DNA of 64,000 bases from Dipteris shenzhenensis. Lineage: Eukaryota; Polypodiophyta; Polypodiopsida; Gleicheniales. The translations under genes were made by a program, and so were the position numbers. Of this stretch, positions 33,301-44,456 are shown piece by piece. The stretch is taken from the NCBI GenBank assembly GCA_047967505.1, contig CM106539.1; one strand, 5' to 3'. Below the pieces are notes generated by a model. It was not told the DNA's origin, did not search any database, and saw only the letters and a list, made by a program, of their open reading frames with translations. Each line of letters starts with the position of its first letter. Positions within the stretch are counted from its first letter, which is position 1.

Positions 33301-36300
33301 GCAGATCTAACCACAGGCTATGAAAAAGAGATAGACCACAAGGACACCGATGACATGGATGATTACCTTGAAGATCATAATGTCCCAGTTGTTAATGATG
33401 AAAAGATGGACTTACATGACCCATTCACAGAGAGGTTGGTGGATGAAGACAAATATGATGATGCCCTCTTTGATAATAATGGCTCGCAGGGTTATGAAAA
33501 AAGGCCACTACGACAATACTTAGCGGTATGAACTCTCTATTTCTCAACTAAATACAATTTTTTAAATAAGATTTAAATTTAAAGATAATGACTCTAATCT
33601 CTCATATTTATTTACAGGCAATAGAGGGAGAAGAAATGGATGAAGTCAATACGGAGGCACTCCCTTCCACTTCAACAATGCAACCACCTCTAAATTTGAT
33701 TGAAAAATCAAATTTAGCTGCATTAGATAAAATGGAGAGCTCATTTCAAGTTAAGATCGTTTTGAAACGAGAACCTCAGTATTTAAGCTTTGGTAGAGAG
33801 GAGGTTTCAATCCTCTCCAATCCTTTAAAAGAGGTTAATGACAATGTTATCTTGGCCATTCTCAGGTAATGTTTATTTATTTATTGCTACTTCAATAAGC
33901 TAACATTTGTTTATTTATTCACAGTTCAGTTATATATCAGTTTCCTAGTGCAGAATGCAAATCAATTCTATGAGCTAATGTTTGTTTATTTCTTGGTGCA
34001 GTGTAGTTATTTCTCAACTTCCTAGTACAGTGCAGCATCGTGTCTACATGCTCGATGCTCTCCTTTCTTCTATTCTTAGCTCCTCTCAAAAGACTATAGA
34101 AGATGTTTGTACCTGGTTAAGCCCTTTGAATTTAGATGGGGTGCGAGTCATCTTAATGCCTTATCATGAGGCGTAAGTATCAACTCTAACCTTATTTTTA
34201 CTATTTCTTTGGCAAGTTTGTGTAAAACAATAATCATTTTTATTCTGGTCGTGTAGCTCACATTGGAGTCTGATCTTCTGGGACCTTGAACTCAACCATT
34301 TATGGTTTGTGAATTCAATAGAAGGCTATCATGCCAACTCCCCAAGGTAATTATTCTCTTAATATTTTTGATACTTTCTTATTTTGTATCTTATGATCAT
34401 GACATATTAATATATTTCATATGTCATGCTGGACAGTGCTGCATATCGGCTAGTATCTGCTGTCAGAACAACCACAGAGCAACAAGATCAAGTAGAATTC
34501 AAAAGACGTCTGCCAGTGGAGCAAAAAGATGGACACAGTTGTGGGTGGAGAGTCGCCTACAACTGCATGTTGTTTCTTAGAGAGATTTTTGATCTGGAGT
34601 TACCAGTCAAAATGGAATCATATACAGAAGCTGATCTGCTAGCATTTCGGGCTGAGAGTATTCAGCATCTAATTACTACCATTGGGAAACAACATGAAAA
34701 TATGACTACATTGCAGCATGTATAAAACCTTATCTTTATACTTGTATACTTGTTCCAGCCTTTAATTGGGATGTATAAATCTCATAACTTTTTTATATTT
34801 TTCTCCAAAAGGAGAAGAGAATGAGTTTAATGAAAGCATACTATCTTTATACTTTTATAATTATTTAAACCATTAATTTTATTTGGGATGTATAAATCTC
34901 ATAACTTGTCTAATGAAAGCATGCTATCTTTATACTTCTATGATTATTTAAACCATTATTTTTATTTGGGATGTGTAAATCTCATAACTTTTTAAATTTT
35001 TCATCCAAGAGAAGGAGAGACTCACTCTAATGAAAGCGTGTATGAAACCTTTTTAAATTTTTGCTCCAAGCAGAGGAGAGACTTACACTAATGAAAGCAT
35101 ATATGAAACCTTATCTGCTTGTTTAAGCCTTTATTTGGGATGTGTACATCGCATAACTTTTTTATATTTTTATGGCAGAAGGAGGATGTGGAGGACATAG
35201 CAAGTGAAGAAGAATACGATGTAGACTACTCCCTCAATAAGATGAGTCATAAAAATATGAATCTATTGGAGCAGATTGGAAGTTCATTCACTGCTATGTT
35301 GTTAATTCGACAACAACCTCATTTTTTTGAATTTGGTGAAGAAGAGATTTCAATCCTCTTGAATCCTAAGAATGAGGTTAATGTCAAAGTCATTACAACC
35401 ATCCTCAGGTTTGATGCAGCCTTTTCCTTGGCTTTATACTTTGCTTATTTTGATTAAACCCAAGAAGCTAATACTTTTTTTTTAAATATAGCAATGTTAT
35501 AGCAAATTTTCCGCAAAATATACAAAGCGTTTCATATATGCTCGATCCTCGTATTTCGGAAGTGCTTATCAACAAAGAAGAAACCATAGAGAATGTTTGC
35601 AAGTGGTTGAAGCACATTCCTATGAATGACGCACGAGTTATTTTTACAGCATATTATGAGAAGTAAGCATCAAACCCTACTTGTTTTTTCTATTGCATTT
35701 GCTAGAATTGTCTCAAACACAGTAATTATTCTTTATTGATAATGCAGCTCACATTGGAGTCTGGTAGTCGTGGACATCCTTGCGAAGAAGTGCTTCTTTG
35801 CAAACTCAATGACATCCGTCCATGGCAATGTGTTAGAGTAAGTATAGACTACACTTGTTGTCACTTCTTGACATGTAGATTGATATGCAATAATGCACAT
35901 ATTCACTGTTGTTATATGTTTTGATATGCAGATCAGCTCGAAAATTAGTAGATGCTATCGACATAGTAATGTGGCAATGTGACTTGGCACAACAAATAGA
36001 GTATATAACATGTCAGGTATCACATCAAGATAATAGCCACATCTATAATTGTGGATGGAGGGTGGGCTACAATTGCTTTTTGGTACTTGGTCAAATTTTT
36101 GAGATGCAAAATGACACCACACTATCAACATATACGGATTTGCATCTCTATGCATTTATAACATGTACCATTCGAGCAATCATTGATTGTGAAATGAATG
36201 CCATCAAAGAGTCAAAGAGGATAGATGACCTCAACTCTACAAACATGGCCTCATTAAAAGAATTGGGAAGCTCTTTTAATGTTAGGGTTATGATTCAACA

Positions 36301-37539
36301 TAGACCTCAGTATCTTGAATTTGGGGGAGAAGAGATTTCAATTCTCTCTAGAGCTTCAAATGAGGTCAATAACAATGTTATGATGGCCATTCTCAAGTTT
36401 GATACAAACTTTTTCTCTACTTGATAATTCAATATTTTGATTTAATCTAATAAGCTAATAAGCTAATATTCATTTATTTTGATTAAATCTAATAAGCTAA
36501 TATTCATTTATTTGTTGGTGCAGTATAGTTATCTCACGATTTGGTAGAGTCGTACAAAATCGTGCGTATATGTTGGATTCCCTCCTTTCTCCTATACTTA
36601 GCGATAGCAGAAAGACAATAGCCGATGTTTGTAAATTATTACAGCCTTTACATTTACATGGCGTGCGAGTCCTATTTATGGCATATCATGAGATGTAAGT
36701 ATCATGGCAACCTTTATTTTCATCTTGTACTGGCAACATTGTGTTAAATAATAATGGTTCTTAATTATTCGTGTAGGGAACATTGGAGTCTGGTGGTTTG
36801 GAAACTTGAAGACAACTATTGTTGGTTTGTTAACTCCATTGCAGGCTTTCATGGCTCAGTGCAAACGTAAGTATTCTATTAATCTGTTGTTACTTCTATA
36901 TTATGTACCTTATGTGATAGATACACTAAGTTTTTTTAATATGTCACGATGAGCAGGTCGATTGAGAAGTTGGTATCTGCTATCAGAGAAACAGGACAGT
37001 ACAAAGACTCGGTAGACTTCCAAAAGCGTTTAGTAGTAGAGCAGGAAGATGGGCATAGTTGTGGGTGGAGAGTTGCCTACAACTGCATGTTGATTTTCAA
37101 AGAAATTTTCTCACTTATGCCACAGATCTCATCGGAAGACTCTTTGGAGCTCAAATATTCAGAGGAGGATATACAATTGTTTAGGGCTGAAATCATTCGA
37201 GACCTAATTGCTGCCATTAGAATACAACGTGCAACTGAAGCAATACCAGAGCTTCCCTTTAAGGAAGAGGAGACTGAGTCTACTATGAAAGCACTGCATA
37301 CTACAGAAGAAGTAGAGACCCAATGTACACCTACAGCACCACAACCTCCACTGGAAGCATCAGAAGAGTTGCCACCGCCTCCGCTTGCATTTAAGGAAGA
37401 GGATACTGAGTCTACTCCGAAAGCACTACATACTACAAAAGAAGTAGAGACCGAGTGTACATCTACAGTACCACAACCTCCATTGGAAGCATCCGAAGAG
37501 TTGCCAGAGTCTCCACTAGAAGCATCACAAGAGTTGTGA
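30316..37539 (+). CDS. Protein with three tandem C48/Ulp1-like cysteine-protease modules
   Basis: Proposed exons: 30316-33525, 33618-33865, 34002-34172, 34257-34346, 34437-34719, 35179-35408, 35492-35662, 35748-35837, 35932-36396, 36524-36694, 36777-36866, 36957-37539. All have GT-AG borders and consistent phases. The product is about 1,930 codons. The large first exon (about 1,070 codons) has no domain I recognise: charged, with a Lys/Glu-rich stretch. Each module reads EVNxxV, then 'YMLD', then HWSL (catalytic His), then a WFVNS-like motif, then Q-x-D-G-H-S-CGWRVAYN (Gln and Cys). The usual Ulp1 Asp is Asn in all three. Module 2 has a changed Cys loop (NSHIYNCGW) but keeps the Cys. Ulp1 enzymes remove SUMO or similar modifiers and are common in plant transposons. 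In-frame TGA (30601-30603) and TAG (32161-32163) break exon 1. The C-terminus carries a duplicated Glu/Pro/Thr-rich repeat. Confidence 0.7.
34726..35110. repeat. Repeats inside intron 5 of the Ulp1-like gene
   Basis: Three or four diverged units of about 100 bp containing TTTATTTGGGATGTRTAAAT, CTCATAACTTTTT and AGACTYACWCTAATGAAAGC. They enlarge the intron that joins module 1 to module 2. The equivalent junction between modules 2 and 3 has no intron. Confidence 0.7.
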
Positions 37540-37559
37540 TGCATGTATGATGTTGTGTT

Positions 37560-37950
37560 TGTAGTTTTTGTTGATTATACACCAATTTGTGACTTATTAC
37601 TTAAGTGGCATAATCATGATATTTATATAATTTCTTTATGCACACAATTTTATGATATGAATGTGTGATGATGTGATTATTTGGAAATAAATCCTTGTGT
37701 GATGGGAATTCTGATATGAATATTTGAAGATGTAATATTTGTAATATATTTATTTCATGCACACAATTTTATGATATGAATGTGTGATGATGTGATTATT
37801 TGAAAATAAATCCTTGTGTGATGAGAATTTTGATATGAATATGTGATGATGTAATATTTGTAATATATTTCTTCATGCACACAATTTTATGATATGAATG
37901 TGTGATGATGTGATTATTTGGAAATAAATCCTTGTGTAATGAGAATTTTA
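37560..37950. repeat. 119-bp tandem repeat downstream of the Ulp1-like gene
   Basis: CACACAATTTTATGATATGA starts units at 37641, 37760 and 37879, each with GTGTGATGATGTGATTATTT and AAATAAATCCTTGTGTRATG. The repeat starts about 100 bp after the stop codon and probably includes the 3' UTR. Confidence 0.85.
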
Positions 37951-38149
37951 TTCAGTTGGACAGTCTCCACTCACTTAAAGTAGAGCATTCGCAATGCTTC
38001 TCTCACTTTATTCCAACCCTTATCCTTATCATCTCCACTCACTTAAAGTAGAGCATTCAATCTCCACTCGCTTTATTCCAACCCTTATCATAGTGAACAC
38101 ATCTTGCCACTCACTTTATTCCAACCCTTATCCTTATCGTAGTGAACAC

Positions 38150-38720
38150 ATCATGCCTTAGTACACTTGTATTCTTCCATCCTAGTCTTTCCACAAACAC
38201 TCTCTTATTTCTTACATCCTAGTCCTTCTGAGTAACTTGTATTCTTCTATCCTAGTCCTTCCGCAAACACTCTCAGAGTCTTCTTTCATCCATCCTGATA
38301 ACCAAGTATCCTTCTGAGTAACTTGTATTCTTCTATCCTAGTCCTTCCGCAAACACTCTCAGAGTCTTCTTTCATCCATCCTGATAACCAAGTATTCTTC
38401 TATCCTAGTTCTTCCACAAACACTCTCTTCTTTCATCCATCCTAGTGCTTCTCATTAACTTGTATTCTTCTTGTATTCTTCTATCCTAGTCCTTCCGCAA
38501 ACACTCTCAGAGTCTTCTTTCATCCATCCTGATAACCAAGTATTCTTCTATCCTAGTTCTTCTGCAGACACTCTCTTCTTTCTTGCATCCTAGTGCTTCT
38601 CATTAACTTGTATTCTTCTATCCTAGTCCTTCCGCAAACACTCTCAGAGTCTTCTTTCATCCATCTTGATAACCAAGTTATCTTCTATCCTAGTTCTTCC
38701 TCCGCAGACACTCTCTTCTT
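38150..38720. repeat. Minisatellite in the leader region of the next gene
   Basis: CTTGTATTCTTCTATCCTAG, TCCTTCCGCAAACACTCTCA, GAGTCTTCTTTCATCCATCC and TGATAACCAAGTATTCTTC are repeated in order with variable omissions (starts near 38235, 38322, 38470, 38609). It is pyrimidine-rich and ends about 45 bp before the ATG at 38766, so it may form the 5' UTR. Confidence 0.82.
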
Positions 38721-38765
38721 TCTTACATCGTAGTCCATCTCCCTTTCTTTATCATCTCCCCACCC

Positions 38766-39218
38766 ATGGATGTCCTTGGCATTGTCGAAGACGTGGAGTT
38801 CGGAATTAACAATCTCAAAGAATGGATTGCTGACCAAGGAGCACAGAGAGAGGCCAGAATTCGACAAGGTTCTCCTTTGACACACATGGAGAGAGAGAAA
38901 TTTGCTGCACAAAGGCACGCAGAGAGGGAGGAGACTCTCAAGATAGCAGACAGTGAAAGACTTCTAAGACGTATGATAAAAGCACGATAAGATCTATTAG
39001 ATTTCTTAAGTAACCTGCGTTATTGCAGCTCTCGTCATGGGCGATTTGATGCGGATGCTGAGAGAACAATAAGAGCCTCTCAGAGAAATTATAAAGAAAC
39101 AATTTGTGATTGCTTAAACTTCTTCTTCGCATGTAATTATGTTGAGGATACAGCTGTGGAGGCAGTGAAGGATTGGGTTGTTGAGAAGATAAGAGAGACC
39201 AATGATGAGATCTTCTAG
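38766..39218 (+). CDS. Small charged protein of unknown function, one in-frame stop
   Basis: ATG at 38766 opens a frame of 74 codons (starting MDVLGIVEDVEFGINNLKEW), interrupted by TAA at 38988-38990. The same frame then continues for 75 codons to TAG at 39216-39218 with protein-like content (phrases ETICDCLNFFFACNYVEDTA and VKDWVVEKIRETNDEIF). The first half is rich in Arg, Glu and Ala and is probably helical. Alternatively the stop region is removed by an intron: GTTATTGCAG is an acceptor-like sequence at about 39021-39030. I do not recognise the family. It is preceded by the pyrimidine-rich minisatellite. Confidence 0.45.
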
Positions 39219-39224
39219 ACTTAG

Positions 39225-39400
39225 ATAAGAGAGACTGTATTAAGGTGTTTTTTGACACCATATGGCTTTGAGTAATATGATCTCTTCTTGTACAAATGTG
39301 ATGTTAAGATGATGTTAAGAGAGACTGTATTAAGGTGTTTTTTGGCACCATATGGCTTTGAGTAATATGATCTACTTCTTTACAAATGTGATGTGCTCTT
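39225..39400. repeat. Tandem duplication of about 83 bp
   Basis: AGAGAGACTGTATTAAGGTG, TTTTTTGRCACCATATGGCT and TTGAGTAATATGATCT occur twice, near 39228 and 39318. The duplication follows directly after the stop of the small gene. Confidence 0.85.
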
Positions 39401-39796
39401 TTTGAAATGTACTCTAGTTTTCATAACATGTCACGCCATTTTTTCTAATTTGATTTTTTAAAATCTTACTTTTTTGTCTCTTTTAACAATGTGATGTACT
39501 CTATTTTTAACATCTCACATCATTTTTTCTAATTTGATTTTTTTAAATCTTCCTTTTTGACTCAATGTTTTGTTTTATAAGAGCCTCTTTTTTTGAAATG
39601 TTTTATCCAGAATTATCTCACAAAATGAATTTGGACAGTGCAAGAGTCCAAAATTAATGAAATAGGTGTTATACAAGAATTCACAAAAAGTACTCAGATA
39701 AAATGGGAATGGTATGTGACCATCATTTTCTTGAATGCTATTGATGGCTTTTAATGTGAAGTATCTTATCTTTTTGCTTATGCTGAATCATCCTAG

Positions 39797-42333
39797 GTGC
39801 TCAACATCCTTGATCCTAAACTTGGTGATGTGTGGAAGAAAAAGGTTTTTTCATTGCGCTTTAAAAGTCATGATTCTACTGTTACTTTATCCAAGCTAAA
39901 GTATCTTGCTAATGCAGAGTTCAAAATTGAGAAGAGACTCATGTTGCTATCACTTCTCGATGCCAACAAGAGGATGAGGGAGATGTATTTTATGCCTGCA
40001 GGAGATAATGAGTATAGAGGGTAAGTGTTTCATACCTATCCTATATTTTCTCAGGATGGTATGTGCTTAGTTGGATTTTTTTCTTTGATGTGCTAGTTTG
40101 ATTTCTTTCCAAGTAGGTGGTTAACAAAGGAGACATTCCTTGAGAAAGTGGAGATCCAATCATCAATGGATTTGGAGGATTTATGTGCACTTTATGCAAT
40201 GACCCAGCCACTTGATTTGCTGGAAGATTATACACTACAACAATATATAGAGGACATTAAGTTGGAGGGACGAAAGCATATGCTTGCTTCCTTGAGATTC
40301 AGGGATGGCAAGGCTAAGCTCAAGAGTGGGAGAAGAGGAGATGGAGGAGCATAGAGGAAAGCAACAGAGCTTGATCAAGCAGCGTAGCGTGTGGTTTTTA
40401 GGTATAGTTTTGAGTTATTTTGTTATGTTGCATTATCTTTGTGAGCACTTTGACACCGTATGTCATACGATCTTTATGGTATCTCTCCCACTTGGTGTAA
40501 GAAGGAAAATTGAAAGATCTCCCTAGGCAGTTCAAAGGGTGGTTTAGGGTTACCTTGCAGTATTTTTCTAAGAGCTTTGACACAACATTAAACTATATGT
40601 CTTTAAGGTATCTCTCCCACTTGGTGCAAGAAGGAAAATTGAATGATTTTCCTAGACAGTGCAAAGGGTGGTTGGAGATTGGGAACCCAGCAAGTTGCAT
40701 GTACCTAGGAACCATGCATGCATTGTCTCAATGGGAACTTGCACACTGCACTTGGTGGATTGACTTCACCGATGTTCAAGTTTTAACAAGAGAGAGAGAT
40801 CTCTTCACACAATATTCTACAAGCAAGAAAAGTGAAAATAAGCCACAAGCAAGACAAACAAGGGGAGTCAAAAGGCTACAACTTCTGTGCCACCACCAAA
40901 GGATGTTCCACCCTTGGATGAAGAAGGTGTTTATTAAATCATTTTGATAAATTTGTTCAATTGTTGTGGAAAGTATTTTTGGTTGCAGATTGACCGATTC
41001 GATTTACTTGCACAATCGTCAGGAAAGCATTGGCCAAGACCAAGGTATAATCATTTCTCATTTCATGAAACAATTGCTCTATATACAATAACTCATTGTT
41101 ATATCATTTTCATTACTGCAAGAAAAGGTTATATTGTTATATTTGTGATATTGTATATTATAGGAAGTAGGATGGCTGTGAAAGAGATGATCACTTATGT
41201 CTTTCATCGTCCATCACCTATGGATCCCACTGTGTGTCAAGGAGACACATTGCTTTGCAATTGTTCCATTGGAGATTATATTGCCATGGGCTTGGACTTT
41301 GTTGATGGGAAGAAGAATGGTGTTTACACGCAAGCTCATGAATTTTTCTTAGCAGTGGCTCAAAAAGAAACAGACTATAGGAGATTTGGCAAGAAAGTGA
41401 AGTGGGCTGCAAACTTTATGTTGCTTGACTTTCCAACTGGTTTTGAGATTTGTGGAGATGCTAGCCTCCCGTCATGGAACAAACTCACAGAGGATCACTT
41501 GAAGTATGGCATAGCTATAGCTGCAGTGATGTTGGATGATGATGGGTGGTTGGTACTCATCTGTCCATTGGCAAGTAAGCTTCTATTTACATCCATTTAC
41601 TTCCTTCTTTCGCTTAACTTCCATTTAAGACTTTGAGCATGGATGCTCTTTGACAATATGTATATTTTGTATGATCTGTATATGAAGGACCATGTATTAG
41701 ATGGATGGAATGATATGTTCATGCACAAGGATTGGAGGTGGACCGTCGTGTATTTGTGCTAGAGAAGCTTCCATATGGTCACATAAATGTACATGAAGGA
41801 GAAGATATGTTGGTGAGTTGGGTTCATGAAGTTTCTTCTTATCATTGCATGGTGTGAGAGGTAAAATGTCAATGACATATGTTTCTTCATCTTGCAGATG
41901 TGATCCTTCATGCTTGTGTTTGTGAGGCGTGTGGGCCATAAACCACCAACATTCCATGTGGAGAGTAAACGTCTTTTTAACAAGTTGAATGTTTGCCAAA
42001 TGAGTTACCACTAGACTCATTATCTTCCTGACATACAAAAGACAGCTCGAGGAGCATTAGAGAAATCTGCTAGTTTCATTGAGTGTTTTTTGATCCTTTT
42101 GTGTCCTCCTAGTGGTTTATGCATGGAGATGGGATGTCGTGTGGCACCTCTCATGAGAGCATGCTTGGCAAATCGGTGTGCATGTTGATAATGATTTTTT
42201 CATTGTGAGTAGTGTTGTGGAGCCACTTGTGCAGACCGCCAATGCAAAGAGAGCTCGATTGGAACATCTTGATCAAGACATTGAGGGTGATGAGAATGCT
42301 ATTGAGCCTCTCAAAAACCCTTATGACTCATAG
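39797..42333 (+). pseudogene. Decayed multi-exon gene, possibly methyltransferase-like
   Basis: Supported exons: about 39797-40020 and 40117-40350 (GT-AG intron, phase consistent: YRG|WLTKE), then about 40560-40925, 40990-41044 and 41170-41575, with degraded coding traces to about 42333. A 112-bp exon segment is duplicated in tandem (40440-40545 and 40565-40670, both encoding SHLVQEGKLN-like sequence). Near 41430-41570 the protein has LLDFPTG, then PSWNKL, then LDDDGWLVLICPL. Near 42080-42160 it has LLCPPSGLCMEMGCRVAP. This order faintly resembles a class I (beta-type, N6/N4 DNA) methyltransferase, with a DPPW-like catalytic motif before the glycine-rich cofactor loop. Key residues are altered and I hold this lightly. 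Several stops and splice conflicts show decay. Confidence 0.4.
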
Positions 42334-42601
42334 TGAGCTACTTTTAGCTTGACTTCTTTTGTGCTTGTTTTGGTGATATTTAATGACATTTTAGAGTTTT
42401 GTGATTAACATGGTCAGGGGTAATGACAAACTATGGTGATTGGTGATTTTAATACTTTTGTTGATTGGAGGAAGACACATAAATTCTAGCACTTATCTAA
42501 CTATTCTCTTATGCCACACTTAATTAAAGACTCACTCCATGTGATCTTATGTGATATTGGTCAAACTATGAAGTGCAAATGATAAGTAATTTCTTTTGGA
42601 A

Positions 42602-42912
42602 AGTCAAATGCAATGCTTTAGGATGAGTACGTCTTGTCATACATGTTGTTTTGAAGGTAGGAATGGAGCATGGTGTGCTTGGGTGTAGAGTTCATTGCTT
42701 GCATTCTTAAATGTGATATGTCACAAAAATACTTCAATAATGTTCAATAGTCAAATAGTCAAATGCAATGCTTTAGGATGAGTACGTCTTGTCATACATG
42801 TTGTTTTGAAGGTAGGAATGGAGCATGGTGTGCTTGGGTGTAGAGTTCATTGCTTGCATTCTTTAATGTGATATGTCACAAAAATACTTCAATAATGTTC
42901 AATAGTCAAATA
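42602..42912. repeat. Tandem duplication of 155 bp
   Basis: AGTCAAATGCAATGCTTTAG begins at 42602 and again at 42757. The two copies are nearly identical to the end (AAATACTTCAATAATGTTCA). Non-coding. Confidence 0.88.
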
Positions 42913-43649
42913 GTCATATAAACTTTAGTGCTATTTGTACATTCATATATTTATGCTGTATATTGTGTGTGTAGTGAACTACCATGCTATGCAGAAGCAA
43001 TGGCAAGGGAAATGGTGAAAAGAGATAAGACTGTTCAAAGGATCAAAGGGATGAAACAAGTTTGTTGCATCTTTGTTGATGATGAATGCTCAACAAGTTC
43101 AACCTAAGCTTCAGTTTGTTGTTGAATTATAAGTCAATTTATTGCTTCAACTTGATCTTCAATTGTTGAAAGGAAACTAAGGAAGACTATTGGTGATGGA
43201 TTATCATGTTCCATAAGATATTCTAGTGCTTGTATGATCATGTTTGTTGGTTTTTTTTGTTTCTAGTTGTCAGATCCTAAGTCAATTTCATATCTATAAT
43301 ATACTAAGCATGCTAATTGGATAGGATCATTTAGAGAATGTGGGACCTTGGATTTAATGTGATGAATGTAAACCGTTAGATCAATTCAATCAGAGTGGTA
43401 TCAATTGGTATCATGAGGTGTGCATGATTCTTGCATTGGGTTCTAAATCCTCTAACCACCTATAGGCTTTGAGATCACGCAGATAGCATAGTTCGTGATC
43501 AATCTTTCTAGGTTTTTTCTTATCTTCAATTTGTTTCATGGAGTTCCATCACCATGCTTGAAGGACAGAAGTCAACATCCAAATAATGTTCTATAATGCA
43601 TCTTTTTTTCCTCTTGTATAAATTGGATGGAAAATTTTTGAAGGGTGAA

Positions 43650-44010
43650 TGGCTGTTGTTGTAAATACTATATGGCCACTATGAATGTAAAAATGATGCC
43701 CATATGGCCACTATGAATGTAAAAATGATGCCCGGTGGAACGAAATGGATATAGCCTATTTCAACTTTAAACCTTTATTTCATAGAGGTCCAATAATATC
43801 GTTCTTGCAAATTTTTTGGGTGGATTGTTTGTCTTCCTAAATAGTTTTAAGATGGAGGGGAATTTTGGGATCCCTCCATGGAACAAAGTCATAAAGGAAC
43901 ACTTGGGGTACAATATAGCCACATGGGGCTAGTGATGATGGGACTATTATTTTCCCATTTGCAAGAAGGCAAATGCTTGCTTTATTTTGTTATTTTCTAC
44001 TTTTTGCATG
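43650..44010 (+). pseudogene. Degenerate second copy of part of the 39.8-42.3 kb gene
   Basis: The DNA at 43855-43995 aligns by eye with 41440-41585: GGGATCCCTCCATGGAACAA against AGCCTCCCGTCATGGAACAA, then AAAGGAACACTTGGGGTACA against GAGGATCACTTGAAGTATGG, then GATGATGGGACTATTATTTT. It would encode a PPWNKV...EHL segment where the better copy has PSWNKL...DHL. The reading frame is broken. A 29-bp direct repeat (CATATGGCCACTATGAATGT...) lies just upstream at 43672 and 43699. Confidence 0.5.
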
Positions 44011-44104
44011 ACTTCACATACAACATCACTACTTATCTTAATGTCCTTCCAGTCAAAACAATTAGTGTTTAATTTGTTAATGGAAATAAGGCATCTTCTA
44101 AATC

Positions 44105-44182
44105 CCACACGTGTGGAATGTAGTCGTTTTTCACATGTGTGGATGGGACCCAGATCTCTTGGAGTTTGAAATTTGGCACGTG
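44105..44182 (+). promoter_or_regulatory. Two ACGT-core (G-box-like) motifs upstream of the next gene
   Basis: CCACACGTGTGG (about 44106) is a perfect 12-bp palindrome. GGCACGTGTG follows at about 44175. They lie 280-350 bp before the ATG at 44457, and ACGT-core motifs are common in plant promoters. No clear TATA box is seen. Function is inferred from position only. Confidence 0.35.
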
Positions 44183-44456
44183 TGAAAGTACACTTTATGC
44201 CTTGGAACTTGTGCCATTCATGATTTCATAATCAATACCACAACCACTCTTCCCTCCCCTGCCTCCCAATCTTTCATCCCTGCCACGACCCTCGCATCTT
44301 CCATTTCCTTCTCTCTGATCCTTTCCTACCCAGCACACTCCATCCAGACTGCAACCTGCCTAAAGACTACTACTACTACCAGATCTCCAGGTTACCTAGA
44401 GTGCAAAGTTCAAGCTAGTGAAAGAGCAGGAGATTTACCAGTGCAACTGCAACACC

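Noticed and set aside
43380-43420. TGGTATCA-containing sequence resembling a retrotransposon primer-binding site
   Set aside because: The match stops after 8 bases, and no LTR pair or retrotransposon coding region lies around it.
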